A stretch of 64,000 bases of DNA from Sphingobacterium phlebotomi (GTDB lineage Bacteria > Bacteroidota > Bacteroidia > Sphingobacteriales > Sphingobacteriaceae), in NCBI RefSeq assembly GCF_008180195.1, contig NZ_VTAV01000004.1:186001-250000 (forward strand), written 5' to 3'. This document shows, piece by piece, positions 26,595 to 38,000 of this stretch. A model generated the notes under the pieces. The model saw only the letters and a list, made by a program, of their open reading frames with translations. It was not told where the DNA came from and searched no databases. Made by a program: the position numbers and the translations under genes. Within the stretch, counting starts at the first letter, position 1; each line of letters starts with the position of its first letter.

Positions 26595-27956
26595 TTAGGA
26601 TATCTTCTTTTTTATCTGGTCTGCATTTTTGTAGATCCGCTCCATAGCCGAAGCAATCTCTTCCATATCTGTCCGTGGGCCTAGCAACAAATTCTGAGGT
26701 AACCACACCGCTTCTTTATCGCACAGCAATTCGCTATTGGCACAGCGGTTCCTTTCCACAAAAAGCTTGAAATCAAGATCAGCCGCACTATATGCATTTG
26801 TATACACTGGTGATGTGAACGCATCGTTCAGATAGGCTTTGTCGGTTAACGAATCATAACCCGACGAACATCGAACCCCTTCCGCGCGAAGCGCCTTCAG
26901 AAATGCCACCCTGCTCAGACCCTTGAATTCATTTTCCTGAAACCGGAACGGATACAAGTGGTATGCACCCCGTTCTGTCTTGTCATACAGTTTTGCGGGT
27001 ACGATACCGGGAATATCCCCAACCAAAGAATTTAGGTAAGCAGCGTTATTATGCCGTGTATTGGTTTCTTCGTCCAACCGCTCCAACATGATTAGACCGA
27101 TAGCCGCTTGGTATTCTGTAAGGCGAACCTTGGTACCCACGATCGCACTGCCACCAGACACCACACCAACAGCAGTACCATAAGGCATACCTAAATTATG
27201 ATAGGAAAAACAACGGTCCATGAAACTATCGTCGTCACTCACTACAGCTCCCCCTTCTCCAATCGGGAGATTCTTCGAATTCTGGAAACTGAAACACCCA
27301 GCATGTCCGATAGTTCCAACCTTTTTACCACCATATACGGCTAAGTGGGCCTGACAACTATCCTCAATGACGATTAGGTTATGCTGACGGGCGATTTCCA
27401 TGATAGAATCCATATCCACCGGCAACCCCATAATATGCACCGGCAAAATCGCTTTCGTGCGCGGAGTAATCTTTTTTTCCACCTCTCTCGGATCCATTTG
27501 GAATGTTGCCGGATCGATATCAGCAAATACTGGCATCGCGCCATTCATCAATACTGCCTGAATCGAGGCAATGAAAGTATACGGTGGCACAATCACCTCG
27601 TCACCAGGACCGATATCAAACTGTGATATCGCGGTGATCAATGCATTCGTTCCGTTCACCGTCGTCAAACTCCGTTTTGATCCTACGGCTGTTGCCCAAG
27701 CTTCTTCAAACTCAGCTACTACTTTTGCCCGCGACCACACTCCACTACGAACCACCCGCAATAGGCGTTCGTCATCCGTGGCAGGGTTCCAAACGGGCCA
27801 TTTCGTCCATTGCTTATTTGCCAAAACCGGAGCCCCGCCCAAAATAGCTGGAACCCCTGCAGTTAAAGACGAAGCTGTCAATATTGTTGGGGCAGCTAGC
27901 AAACCGGCCCCCATAATGGATCCCTGTCGTAGGAACTCTCTCCTTGAATAATTCAT
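26595..27956 (-). CDS. DegT/DnrJ/EryC1/StrS aminotransferase with Tat signal (copy 2)
   Basis: 453 residues, with a leader of the Tat form SRREFLRQGSIMGAGLLAA. PLP-site residues are retained: VNGTNAL (100-106), Asp199 in IEDSCQAH, and Lys228 in SFQNSKNLPIGEGG. It shares its domain plan and many segments with the copy at 21751 (LGGA, YTFIA, TFQMD, KAI.PVH) but is clearly diverged, so the two probably arose by an old duplication and have separate substrates. It opens the five-gene block after a 215-nt gap and is followed at 7 nt by the ceramidase-like gene. Confidence 0.88.
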   Translation of the reverse strand: MNYSRREFLRQGSIMGAGLLAAPTILTASSLTAGVPAILGGAPVLANKQWTKWPVWNPATDDERLLRVVRSGVWSRAKVVAEFEEAWATAVGSKRSLTTVNGTNALITAISQFDIGPGDEVIVPPYTFIASIQAVLMNGAMPVFADIDPATFQMDPREVEKKITPRTKAILPVHIMGLPVDMDSIMEIARQHNLIVIEDSCQAHLAVYGGKKVGTIGHAGCFSFQNSKNLPIGEGGAVVSDDDSFMDRCFSYHNLGMPYGTAVGVVSGGSAIVGTKVRLTEYQAAIGLIMLERLDEETNTRHNNAAYLNSLVGDIPGIVPAKLYDKTERGAYHLYPFRFQENEFKGLSRVAFLKALRAEGVRCSSGYDSLTDKAYLNDAFTSPVYTNAYSAADLDFKLFVERNRCANSELLCDKEAVWLPQNLLLGPRTDMEEIASAMERIYKNADQIKKKIS

Positions 27957-28171
27957 GTATTATATTTTAAGTTTAAATAATGATCTGGAGCTTACAAAAA
28001 CGCAAATCTGGTAAACCCAAAACATTACCGATTAATTTATATCCTTTCACAAGTGAATACTGGAAAATGCTTTATCATAATTCTCGAGCGTAGTATATTA
28101 ATTCCGCCGCTCTTCCCCCTATTTCAATAATAACCATAATATTTTTAAAATGCAAAAAAGACGTAAAACAA

Positions 28172-30178
28172 CTATTTCATTTGTGTATGTATTTCTTTAG
28201 GACGAACCATGCTTTCTTGGAAAATTCTCCCAAAGCAATCCGTGACTTTGATTTCTACGGTACTGGTAGGCGATGATGCCTGCACCTTGAACATATGTGC
28301 CGTTGGGATCGAAACGAAAGCACCCGTTGGTGCCGCATTTCTATTCATTCTTTGTGCGGAGTACGATATGATATGCAGTGGATCCGTGACATGTACCCTC
28401 GTGATCGGTAAAGAGACACCGTTTTCTGTCACTTCCACCGTCCAATCTGTATCGTAATTCCATACATTGATGAGAATCTCGTTGTTTTGGTTTAGATTAA
28501 CGTATTCTCCGGCATAGGTATTCCAAGATACGCCAGTGGTGCTGGGGTTATGTAGCGGAACATATTTATCTTCCGTTAGATGAACCTTGTTCAGGTCATA
28601 GGCTCGAAATTGATAATCTTCTTCGTACCCTATACTTTTATACGTCCATTTCAATTGTCTGTCTTCCATTTCCCATATGGCATATCCGCCGGGCGTGCCG
28701 TCTTTGCAGATATGGTTGCCGGCGTGTCCATCTCTTCCTGTCCACCACCATGTGGCACAAACTGCTCCGGTATTATGCTCCATGATGGAGGGTGAAAGCC
28801 GGACATTATAGTTCGCATGAACGTGCCCCGATAAGATGTTGACGTCTGTGAAGCCACTCAACGCATTGACAAACAGTTGTGACTCTTGTAAACGGAAGAC
28901 TCTAGACTCCTGCCCACTTCCATTCAGGGAGAGGTTTGAAATAAGTTGAACATGCATCGCGATGACAATAGGTGTGGTCTTGTCTGTAACGGTGGCAAGG
29001 TCTTTCTTCAACCATTCCAACTGGTCGGAAACGATCCTCGGACTGTAGGCTCTTGCACCATTATTCTCTTTAAATTCGATATTATCCAGCACGATATAAT
29101 GCACTTTTCCAATATTGAACGAATAATAAGTAGGACCTATCACCTCCCTGAATTTGTCTTCGGAGATCCAATCGTCAGTATGACTTGGGTTATTATCGTG
29201 ATTTCCCATGGTATTGAATACTGGGGCATTGATTTTATTCATTTCCCTCAGGTAGTCAGGGAGACCATAGTTAGTCAACAGCCAGTAGGTATCCCACGAC
29301 ATATCACCCAAAGTCAATGCATAGACTTTGTTGCCTGCATTTTTATATTTCTGGATGGATTGGTTGACGTCCGTTAAAAATCCCGTTTGAAATTGGCTAA
29401 TATCATTGTTTCGATTGGCCAAATGCATGTCACCCAACACCATAACAACATGTTTATTGTTATTGACCGGAGTAAGCTCAAAGTCGTGCGTTTCAACCGT
29501 TTCTTCCGGTTGTCTCAGCCGATTGAAAAATAAAGGGGCATTTATATCGGTGGCCACTTCGTAATTACCGGGAATAGAAACAAATACATATTTCGTTTTC
29601 TTTGCAGAAGGAAGGTAATATATACCGTTCTCGTCGGTTGCCGTCACTTCAAAACCATCTGATACGACTACATTGGCAAGGCCAACGCCGTCAGCGAAAA
29701 CAGTTCCTTTTATGGTCATCCCATCTTTATCTGGAATGCTGGCATTGAAAACAAAATTTAAGGCTGTTTGGCCCAGTGTGACTGTTCGGGAACCCCGTTT
29801 TACCGAAACTCTATATCCCGAAGTTACGAGCTGTTCTGCCAGTACGATAACCACGGATTCTGCTGATACACGCGAGACATCAATCGCCGCTCTTGGATAG
29901 CCGGCTATCAACGGATCAAAAATAACTTGGTCTCCCATAGCAAAGCCTTTGCCCGTTATCGTAAGTTCCATTCCCTTGCTCACGTCTATATTGGAAGGTA
30001 AAGAGACATCGGTTATATTGAGCGTATTTTCGTTACCTGATGTAGTGGGATCCGGCTGGGGTGGTTCAGGCGTTTCCGTTGATTTTTCACAGCTTATCAG
30101 GTTTAATGTCAACCCCAAACCGGTCACAACTGTACCTCCAATAAAGGCCCGTCGGGTAAAGGTATCTGTCTTTTTCAT
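28172..30178 (-). CDS. calcineurin-like metallophosphoesterase, Tat/lipoprotein
   Basis: 668 residues. The leader combines RRAFIGG with a lipobox-like LISC (Cys30), suggesting a Tat-exported lipoprotein. Next come an IPT/TIG-like Ig domain (about 55-140), a MetallophosN beta-sandwich (about 155-230), the catalytic phosphoesterase domain (about 240-500) and a C-terminal MetallophosC-type domain. All metal motifs are present: GDMH, GDMSWD, GNHDNN, AMHVQ and SGHVHANYN. The substrate is probably a phosphodiester or phosphorylated glycan. It is followed by a 215-nt gap in which I saw no gene, terminator or exact promoter box. Confidence 0.86.
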   Translation of the reverse strand: MKKTDTFTRRAFIGGTVVTGLGLTLNLISCEKSTETPEPPQPDPTTSGNENTLNITDVSLPSNIDVSKGMELTITGKGFAMGDQVIFDPLIAGYPRAAIDVSRVSAESVVIVLAEQLVTSGYRVSVKRGSRTVTLGQTALNFVFNASIPDKDGMTIKGTVFADGVGLANVVVSDGFEVTATDENGIYYLPSAKKTKYVFVSIPGNYEVATDINAPLFFNRLRQPEETVETHDFELTPVNNNKHVVMVLGDMHLANRNNDISQFQTGFLTDVNQSIQKYKNAGNKVYALTLGDMSWDTYWLLTNYGLPDYLREMNKINAPVFNTMGNHDNNPSHTDDWISEDKFREVIGPTYYSFNIGKVHYIVLDNIEFKENNGARAYSPRIVSDQLEWLKKDLATVTDKTTPIVIAMHVQLISNLSLNGSGQESRVFRLQESQLFVNALSGFTDVNILSGHVHANYNVRLSPSIMEHNTGAVCATWWWTGRDGHAGNHICKDGTPGGYAIWEMEDRQLKWTYKSIGYEEDYQFRAYDLNKVHLTEDKYVPLHNPSTTGVSWNTYAGEYVNLNQNNEILINVWNYDTDWTVEVTENGVSLPITRVHVTDPLHIISYSAQRMNRNAAPTGAFVSIPTAHMFKVQASSPTSTVEIKVTDCFGRIFQESMVRPKEIHTQMK

Positions 30179-30247
30179 TTTTTTGAATTACGGGTTTAAA
30201 TTCACTCTATTTTTGTCATATTAAATAAGAAATGGGAGGGGATATCG

Positions 30248-31648
30248 TCAATCGACAATCCAGAAAGTCTCTGTCGTATTGAAATCATTGAACACATAAA
30301 AATCGCCATTTGATTCCATACCGTACAACGTCGTTCCAACACTCACGATCTTTTCAAATCGATCCCAACCTCTACCGATCCGGCTCTTAAAACCGGGCAC
30401 CCCACTCACGGAAATCGGGATATTCCACAAGTAACCATTCTGATCGACAGCCAATATAGCTTCGTGGTTGTACAGCATAATCTCTCCATACGCATTATAA
30501 CCCGTTCCAACAGATGCACCATTCGGAGTTCCCCAAGTGGCATCATTCCGGGCTATCCAAGTATTTAGGGCACCCGCCGCGGACCTGGAAAAAAAGAATC
30601 CTCTGGTAGGTAGGTACTGGATATGGCTAAAGCCCGAGCCAAACGTTGCCGCTCCTACCACACTGAGTGCACCGTCTTCCAGCTGTTGCATGGTCACCCT
30701 ATTGTTGGTGAGAACCCCAATAAACTTGTTGTCATCGTAGAAGAAGAAGTCCCGATACGTACTTCTAGGCGCGATTGCGGGGTAAGATTCCGTTTGAGTC
30801 AATTCCCCGTTGGTATCGGCATCGTACGTGATTAGATCACCCGCAGTGTTCCATTCGTATAGCAATGTACCATAATTGTCAAAGTATTTGCTTCCACTCT
30901 TTCCTTGAAGCGAAATTTTCGTTCCTCTTTCCGACACTGCCGTAGCTGCGCGGTACACCTGGAAACCGTTATACACCGTATCAATACCCTCAGGCAGGAA
31001 AAATACCGTGCGAAAACGAAACTCGTTACCAGCCGAAAAATTGTTCAACGCCACCTCATTGATTTCCGGTTTAATCTCCACCGTCTTTTCCACACCTAAA
31101 TCATTTGTATAAACAATCTCTGAAAACAACACGCTATCTCCTGCCGAAGAAGGAGACAGCATGAGATTGTATATGGATTGCTCATAATCTAAATCAAAAG
31201 CTTGGACTCTTCGAGCACGTAAACCGTCACCAAATTCCAATCCCCAAACGGTAACGGTAGCTGAGGAATAGAGGGAGCTTTCCCCCCGGCTGTTCACATT
31301 ACGGAACTCAAATAACGTACTTCCCTCCGGCAGGTCGTCCAACGTAATCGAATCCTTCTGTATACCAGATGTATTACGAACAAACTCCTTCACAACGGAG
31401 TCCTGCCGCATATTCCAATAGATGATCGTTCGCTCCACCTTCGGATCGGCACTGACATACCATGTTAATTTGGCCCGGCCGAACCCCGGATAATATTCAA
31501 TCGAATCTACTTTCCCCAGATAAGACCGTTCTTCTCTACCGGCAAACTCCTGTTGGATATCATTCATCTTGTCACAGGACGTCAGTGCCAGAAGCAAGAG
31601 CACGGGGAGATACCATGCCTGTGCGAATAATTTTATTATATTTTTCAT
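30248..31648 (-). CDS. DUF4998-type surface lipoprotein
   Basis: 466 residues, starting at ATG 31648 so that the lipoprotein signal LPVLLLLALTSC is complete (a longer frame begins at a TTG). The N-terminal part, with TIIYWN and the LPEGSTLFEFRNVNSRGESS block, fits DUF4998, a fibronectin-like domain found in proteins encoded next to SusD. The C-terminal half looks like a beta-rich or propeller region (FDNYGTLLYEWNTAGDLI, GILTNN-like strands). Probably a SusE/F-like glycan-binding protein at the cell surface. Confidence 0.75.
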   Translation of the reverse strand: MKNIIKLFAQAWYLPVLLLLALTSCDKMNDIQQEFAGREERSYLGKVDSIEYYPGFGRAKLTWYVSADPKVERTIIYWNMRQDSVVKEFVRNTSGIQKDSITLDDLPEGSTLFEFRNVNSRGESSLYSSATVTVWGLEFGDGLRARRVQAFDLDYEQSIYNLMLSPSSAGDSVLFSEIVYTNDLGVEKTVEIKPEINEVALNNFSAGNEFRFRTVFFLPEGIDTVYNGFQVYRAATAVSERGTKISLQGKSGSKYFDNYGTLLYEWNTAGDLITYDADTNGELTQTESYPAIAPRSTYRDFFFYDDNKFIGVLTNNRVTMQQLEDGALSVVGAATFGSGFSHIQYLPTRGFFFSRSAAGALNTWIARNDATWGTPNGASVGTGYNAYGEIMLYNHEAILAVDQNGYLWNIPISVSGVPGFKSRIGRGWDRFEKIVSVGTTLYGMESNGDFYVFNDFNTTETFWIVD

Positions 31649-31689
31649 CTGTTTATCTTTAATTTTCAACCATCGGTTACAATCCAAAA

Positions 31690-32997
31690 TTAGTTGGTAT
31701 TGTCACCGTAGAACGTGATCTCCCCCATGGAAAAATAATTGTCTGAGGGTAGCGGCAACGGCGGGCCGGTAGTAGGCGCAGGTCCGGCGGGTGCAATTTC
31801 ACGCATCACTAACCGAATATACCGCACCGGCCTTGCTTCTAATGGCACGTGGAATTCTGCTCCGTCTTCTGATAATTTATTCGCAGCGTCAATATCACCT
31901 GATTTGTCATAACGCGGTACCGCATGCCAACCTAAATATGTCCAATCATCCTTAAAGGTTTTTGCCGGAAGCACGGTCGTGTTGTCAACACCGTGAATAT
32001 GACCACCTCGGACACCGATCTCATCTAACCAATAGGGACGATCTGTCAGTCTGCTATGATCGATCTCATCGATACCCCAGGCTTCGAATTGCAGGATATT
32101 AACCTGCGCATAAGGCTCGTAACGCCGATAGGGATGAACCACGATCCGGCTAAGCTTTGCAACCTGCTGCATATCGATGGTTATGGAGATACCGCTACTT
32201 CCGGATTGTGTCAGCCACCCATGATTTGTGGTGTTAACAATATTATCCCACAGCACGTCGAACTGACCCCTAGAGGCTAACCTAGTGGTGTTGTCATACG
32301 GGATATTCGAACGATAGTCGGCGTACGGTTTAGGTATCAATGTCTCGAAGTTCGGCACAGTTGTCAGCCAGGTGGTATCAGAAATATTCCCCCATTTATC
32401 TTCAAATGAAAGAGCGAAAGTCGTTTCTACGGCCTCGAAGCCTCTGAAAGCACGTCCTTCTTCCCTGATGCTACTGAAATACATCTCCTCATGATCCACC
32501 TTGTTACCTTCTCCGACAGTCATAAATCTGACTCCCAGCTCCGTTGCGTAAGGATTTTCCCAGGACGCGAACACACCACCAAAGGTAGACATCATCTCCA
32601 AAGAATTGAACGCTAAGTCTATCGTTGACGGCAATGGTTCAAACTCAACCTCTACCGGTGCCGATCGCTGCTCTTGTCTGTTGACCTTATATAGGGTTGC
32701 CTTCGCCTTATTTACACGATGAAATCCCTCAAGCTTCAACGAATTCGTATGTACAGAAGCTTTCTCTGTATACGTTCGTCCATTACGTTCGTATTCGGCC
32801 ATGACATATAAGATATCCGGGTCATTAGGTATACTGTAGCGGATTTCAGCTCCTCCATTGATTGGTGTGACTTCATACTCCTCCAATGGTCCGGAGGCCC
32901 AATCTCCCCCAACAGGACGTTTGTCATCTATCTCTGAGCATGCCGAAAAAGCAGCTAAGAACAAAGTGGCAATTACTATAATAACTATATTTTTCAT
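31690..32997 (-). CDS. DUF4959/DUF5000-type surface lipoprotein
   Basis: 435 residues with a lipoprotein signal (LFLAAFSAC). The architecture reads as an N-terminal DUF4959-like Ig domain (VTPINGGAEIRYSIPND), a middle DUF5126-like domain, and a C-terminal DUF5000/discoidin-like galactose-binding fold (ISITIDMQQVAKLSRIVVHPYR...YIRLVMREI). Such proteins sit in the SusE position and bind glycans. It is 45 nt after SusD and 41 nt before the DUF4998 gene. Confidence 0.82.
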   Translation of the reverse strand: MKNIVIIVIATLFLAAFSACSEIDDKRPVGGDWASGPLEEYEVTPINGGAEIRYSIPNDPDILYVMAEYERNGRTYTEKASVHTNSLKLEGFHRVNKAKATLYKVNRQEQRSAPVEVEFEPLPSTIDLAFNSLEMMSTFGGVFASWENPYATELGVRFMTVGEGNKVDHEEMYFSSIREEGRAFRGFEAVETTFALSFEDKWGNISDTTWLTTVPNFETLIPKPYADYRSNIPYDNTTRLASRGQFDVLWDNIVNTTNHGWLTQSGSSGISITIDMQQVAKLSRIVVHPYRRYEPYAQVNILQFEAWGIDEIDHSRLTDRPYWLDEIGVRGGHIHGVDNTTVLPAKTFKDDWTYLGWHAVPRYDKSGDIDAANKLSEDGAEFHVPLEARPVRYIRLVMREIAPAGPAPTTGPPLPLPSDNYFSMGEITFYGDNTN

Positions 32998-33042
32998 AAC
33001 AAAACTTATTAATTTCTATCAGTTCATCTTTATACCGTTGGA

Positions 33043-35004
33043 TTACCACCCGTAGGTTTGCACCAGATTGGTATTGACCCGCAAGTCCCCTATACTGATG
33101 GGGAACAGGTAATCTCTGAACGTAACCTGACGTTTTGGTGCATAGGCAGTAGGTACATAAAAATCATCATCGCTTGACGCACCCGTCTCTCCCCACTTCG
33201 TTGGTGGTAGCGACCAATATTGACCTGCGGTTTTCCAACGCCGTATATCCCAAAAACGCTGTCCTTCGAATGCTAACTCAATCAGGCGTTCTTTTTGGAT
33301 AATCCGGCGCATATCGTTCTTATTCTTCGGTGCATCGGGATTGTGCGCAGCCGCTTGCCAAGAGGCTACTACGCCATCTAAGCCGGCTTTGTCCCGAATC
33401 TGATCAATCCAATAGTACACCTCTTCGTCAGGTTGCGCTTTGGATTCATTCAATGCTTCGGCATACAACAGGTATAAATCTGCTAAACGTAATAAAGGGA
33501 AGTGATAGCGTTGATACGAAAATTGTACACTTGATGAAACGCCCTTGCTAGCGGAAGACTCAAAAGGAAGAATCTTCTTGGGGGTGTAGGAAGCCTGCCC
33601 TTGTGTTCCTATGATTTCAGTACCTCTACTCCTTACAAAGGGGCTAAACGTCTGCCCTCCGTCTTCTGTCATAGATTCTGTCTCAAAGAAGCCCCTGTCA
33701 ATCACCAGATTGGCATAGAAGCGAGGCTCCCGGTTGAAATGCATTGTCGCAGTCACTTCATTGGTAGCAATGTATGACGCATGATTGTCCCCGGGTGTGG
33801 CACGTCTTGGCCTGTAGCGGTTGCTATAGTCAAAGTACTTGTCCTCATCCATCGGCACACCGTTATTGGTATAGAACAATTCGCCCATGTGCCAGGACGC
33901 CGACATATAATTGAGATAGAGTGGCTGATCCTGAGGATACATATTCGGATAGAAGCTGCGCATCATATTCCCCAACGATGCGAAACTCACACCTCCCTTT
34001 CCTTGTGCAAAGTTCTCCTGCGTTGCCCATATTACGCCTGTATTGCGATCAATAGTTTCCGTAACCGACTTGCGAACAGTCATCATCGTGACGAGTGTAT
34101 CGTTCATAGCAAAAGTCCTTGGCGAGGAGAATTTGTTGAATTCGTACAAAGCATATCCGCCTAAATGTGCTACATCAATGGCCTCTTTTGTTGCTTGTGC
34201 AGCTCTTACCCACTTATTGGGATCGGCTACAGATGGTATCAATTGTACGCCACGGTTGTCTACCCAAGCGGCATAGTCGGGGTTTCCATTGAACAGCGGG
34301 CTTGCGGCCCAAGCCAATACCTTTGCTTTGATACCTAAGGCAATCACCTGAGAAATCCTGCCTTGTTCGGTCGTAGGGTCCTGGATTACCGGAGGCAAAT
34401 CCGGGACAGCTTCGTCTAATAGCTCTACGATATAGTCTACGACATCATCGATCGGCTCGCGGTACGCCATGACCTCTTCTGTAGGAGATGATGGCTCCAT
34501 ATTTTCCCGGACAACCACAATCGGCCCGTACAGCTCCATCAGGAAAAAGTGGTAATAGGCTTTCAGAAATTTTACCTCTGCAATCCACTTCCGTCGCTCC
34601 CCTTCGTCAATATCCTTAGGAAGATGCGCATTTTCCAAGAAAATATTGCAGGTACGGATTGCTTCGTACATGGGTTTTCCTCCACTACTCCCCGACCAAT
34701 AATCAAGGTAGGGTGAATTCGAATTTTGATTGCCCTGAGAAATCTGACCTGCCGGACGATTTCCTGCGCGCACATCTGTCCTCCAGTCGTACTCATCCCT
34801 GCTGGTTAAATAAGCGGGATAATAGTGGGGATCGGTCGGATCCGGCAGATAGGAATACACCGTCCGAAGGAATTTGTCCATGACCGAACGGTTGGAGAAT
34901 GTATGTTCCAATGTTGCCGTATCATTGGGTACTACATCAAGGTAATTACAACTCGTCACACCCATTATGGTGGTAAGGGTTATTATTCTTATAAAACTCT
35001 TCAT
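33043..35004 (-). CDS. SusD/RagB-family glycan-binding lipoprotein
   Basis: 653-residue outer-membrane lipoprotein that forms the lid of the SusC channel. It has a lipobox (TIMGVTSC), the NYLDVVPNDTATLEHTFSN N terminus, TPR-like helices (WIAEVKFLKAYYHFFLMELYGPI) and the C-terminal signature RLIELAFEGQRFWDIRRWKTA. At 653 residues it is on the long side for the family. It starts 12 nt after susC. The ligand is not predictable from sequence. Confidence 0.94.
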   Translation of the reverse strand: MKSFIRIITLTTIMGVTSCNYLDVVPNDTATLEHTFSNRSVMDKFLRTVYSYLPDPTDPHYYPAYLTSRDEYDWRTDVRAGNRPAGQISQGNQNSNSPYLDYWSGSSGGKPMYEAIRTCNIFLENAHLPKDIDEGERRKWIAEVKFLKAYYHFFLMELYGPIVVVRENMEPSSPTEEVMAYREPIDDVVDYIVELLDEAVPDLPPVIQDPTTEQGRISQVIALGIKAKVLAWAASPLFNGNPDYAAWVDNRGVQLIPSVADPNKWVRAAQATKEAIDVAHLGGYALYEFNKFSSPRTFAMNDTLVTMMTVRKSVTETIDRNTGVIWATQENFAQGKGGVSFASLGNMMRSFYPNMYPQDQPLYLNYMSASWHMGELFYTNNGVPMDEDKYFDYSNRYRPRRATPGDNHASYIATNEVTATMHFNREPRFYANLVIDRGFFETESMTEDGGQTFSPFVRSRGTEIIGTQGQASYTPKKILPFESSASKGVSSSVQFSYQRYHFPLLRLADLYLLYAEALNESKAQPDEEVYYWIDQIRDKAGLDGVVASWQAAAHNPDAPKNKNDMRRIIQKERLIELAFEGQRFWDIRRWKTAGQYWSLPPTKWGETGASSDDDFYVPTAYAPKRQVTFRDYLFPISIGDLRVNTNLVQTYGW

Positions 35005-35016
35005 GTTCTTGTTTAT

Positions 35017-38000
35017 TTAAAAACTAATACTTAAACCACCGTTGAATACACGCTGAACCGGATACCCCAAACCATTGCCTGCCATCTCCGGATCCCACAT
35101 CTTAAAGCTAGACCAGTGGAAAAGATTCGTTCCGCTGGCATAGACCCGCATGGACTTCACGAAGAACCTATTTGTCAAGCTTTCTGGCAAGGTATATCCA
35201 ATCTCTACTTGCTTCAACCGGATGAAGGTACCATCTTGAAGCCAATAGGTACTCCCCGCATTATTGTTCGCTATAGCGTGGTCTGACAGCCGTGGCCAGA
35301 ACGCATAAATATCTCGATTACTTTCGGACCAATGATCGTCAGCTATGTATTGCAAGAGGCCACGCTGTCCCTGGTTGATGAACGGTGTAATGTTCCCCGG
35401 AGAAACATAGAATGACGAACGGGCTGATCCCTGAAAAAACATATTGACGTCAAATGCCTTGTACCCGACGGTGAAACCGCCTCCGTATATAATTTCCGGT
35501 GTCGTGGGGTGTCCGATGGGCACCATATCATCCGAATTGATTACCCCATCATCATTGATATCCTTGTACTTGATATCCCCTGCCATATATGTTCCCCCAA
35601 TCTCTTGACGAGGCGAGTTATTCACTTCCTGTTCGTCAATAAACAAGCGCTCCGCGATATAGCCCATCGGTTGACCTAGTTTTGTTCCGATGCGCGAACG
35701 CCAAGGCGCATCACTGTAATCAGCCTCTTCGAATTCCTTATATCGGGCAGATGCATAAGTAAAGTTGCCATTTACAAGCATCCAAAAGCCACTGGCATAA
35801 GATTTTTCATATTTTAACTCGGACTCTATCCCCCGACCCTGTGCAACTCCGAGATTGGCCTGAGGAGTTGTCCGTAAGCCCATCGTCGAGGGTATATCCG
35901 CCCGGTTTTGCAATATATTTCTACGGGTTTCCTGGAACATATCCGTGATAAGTGTCAAATTATTATCGAACAGACCAATCTCCAGGCCGACATTGGCCTT
36001 AGTAGCCACTTCCCAGGTAATCAAATCATTGGCATAACGGTCAATACGTATCCCGTCACGGAAGTAATTATCATTACCCGGCAGACCGAACCAATACCCT
36101 GGTCCATTCATATTAATCTGGGACAGATAAAAGAAACGATCATTGACTGAGCCGATCGCATCATTACCCACTTTACCATAGGTGCCTCTTAGCTTCAGAT
36201 TGGACAAGACGGGTTTCAGGTTTTCCATAAAAGATTCATTACTGATTACCCATCCGGCACCAACGGTTGGAAAGAACCCCCAACGGTTTCTTCTGGCAAA
36301 GCGTTCCGTACCGTTGTATCCGAAATTGAACTCTGCAAAATAGCGGGAATCGTAACCATAAGCCACACGACCTGCAGTTGAAATATTTCGCATAGGCAAA
36401 GAAGCCTGTATCAAGTCCGACGGCCCCTCGTACAAAGCTGCATAATTCAGCGAACCCTGTTCATTCCGCATGGTACCTACGAGCAAGCCACTGATATCAT
36501 GCACACCATTTAGTAATTTGTTATAACTCACACGTACCTCTCCGTAATTCGAGGCATTGACTTGCCGAATATCGTTACCGTATGTTAGGTATTCGGTTCC
36601 GCCGTCGGGATTGAGTGCCAATAAACTATAGGAGCCATCGACAGTTGAAACAGGTGTATAATAGAATGGCGTATAGCTGCGCTCTAACTGATAGAAGGCC
36701 TTACGCATAACATTAAAAGTACCCCTAGCAGATAAACCTTCCAACGCTCCGGTAAACTTGTGATCCATCTCCAACTGCACCAACATCGTAGATTCCTTTG
36801 ATTCCTTATTGGAACTGACTACCTGAGCTAAAGGATTAACATATTGTCCTAATTCGGAACCCATACCAAACAGGATATGATTAACCCCTCCATAAGTTGC
36901 ATCTGCGGGATAATACGGGAGGAACTTCACGGGAGTGGCATTTCGGGCTTGATGAAACACATCGGCACCACCAGCTCTCGGACCGGTGCGGTCATCGAAC
37001 GATCCGTACGCTCGGACGACACCGGTTGTGGTTGGCGCAAAGGTAATGGTCACGTTGGATCGAATCTGAAGCCTGTCAATATTTATGTTGTTGTTGAACA
37101 AGTTATCCTTACTTTCTTTCAAGATGCCTTGGTCGTTTTGATAACCCGCGGCCAGATAATACTGTACGGCCTGACCTCCACCGGTAAGATTCAAATTGAC
37201 CCGACGATTAGTAGAATAGTCTTTTAGTAAATAATCGTACCAATCTACGGACGGATAACGCAGAGGATCCGAACCGCGCTCTGTTTCATAGATGGCAGAT
37301 GAGGTATGCGGAAGCGATATCTCTGCATCACGGGTCCTCACTGCCTCATTATGGAGCCGCATGTATGTGATCGGGTCTGCCAGGTCAACTAACTTTGTAT
37401 TGTAAGAAGTGGATTGCTCTGCCCGGGCACTGATCGACAATTTGTCAACCTTCCCTACCTTCGTCGTAACCAAGATAACCCCATTGGCACCACGCGCACC
37501 ATACAGGGCTGCAGCACTAGCATCTTTCAATACCGAGAAAGAAGCAATGTCATCCACGTTTAGTCGAGCTAAGTCGTTTGTGCTCATCTCAATCCCGTCG
37601 ATCAAAATCAAGGGATCCCGCTTACCGCCACTACTGAATGTCGTAATTCCCCGTATGAAAAACTCTGCATTGTCCAAACCGGGTTCACCAGATCGTTGAT
37701 AGGCAATCACACCGGCCAACCTCCCTGCAAAAGCTCCGGTCAGATTACTCGAGGGAACCCTCAGCTCCGAAGGATTAATCGTTGTCACAGCACCAACGAG
37801 ACTTTCCTTTTTTTGTGCTGTACCGAAAGCGGTAATGACAACTTCTTCCACTGCTTCCGATGCTTCTTCCATAATCACACGGACTTCTTTCAAACCTTTG
37901 ACAGGCACTTCCTGTGTAATCCAGCCCACTGATTTGATCTCCAGTATCGCGTCATCGTTTGGAATATTAATCGAAAAATTTCCGTTTAAATCCGATACCG

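Noticed and set aside
36877..37227. 116-residue plus-strand frame inside susC
   Set aside because: Antisense to a clear TonB-dependent transporter sequence; no independent evidence of coding.
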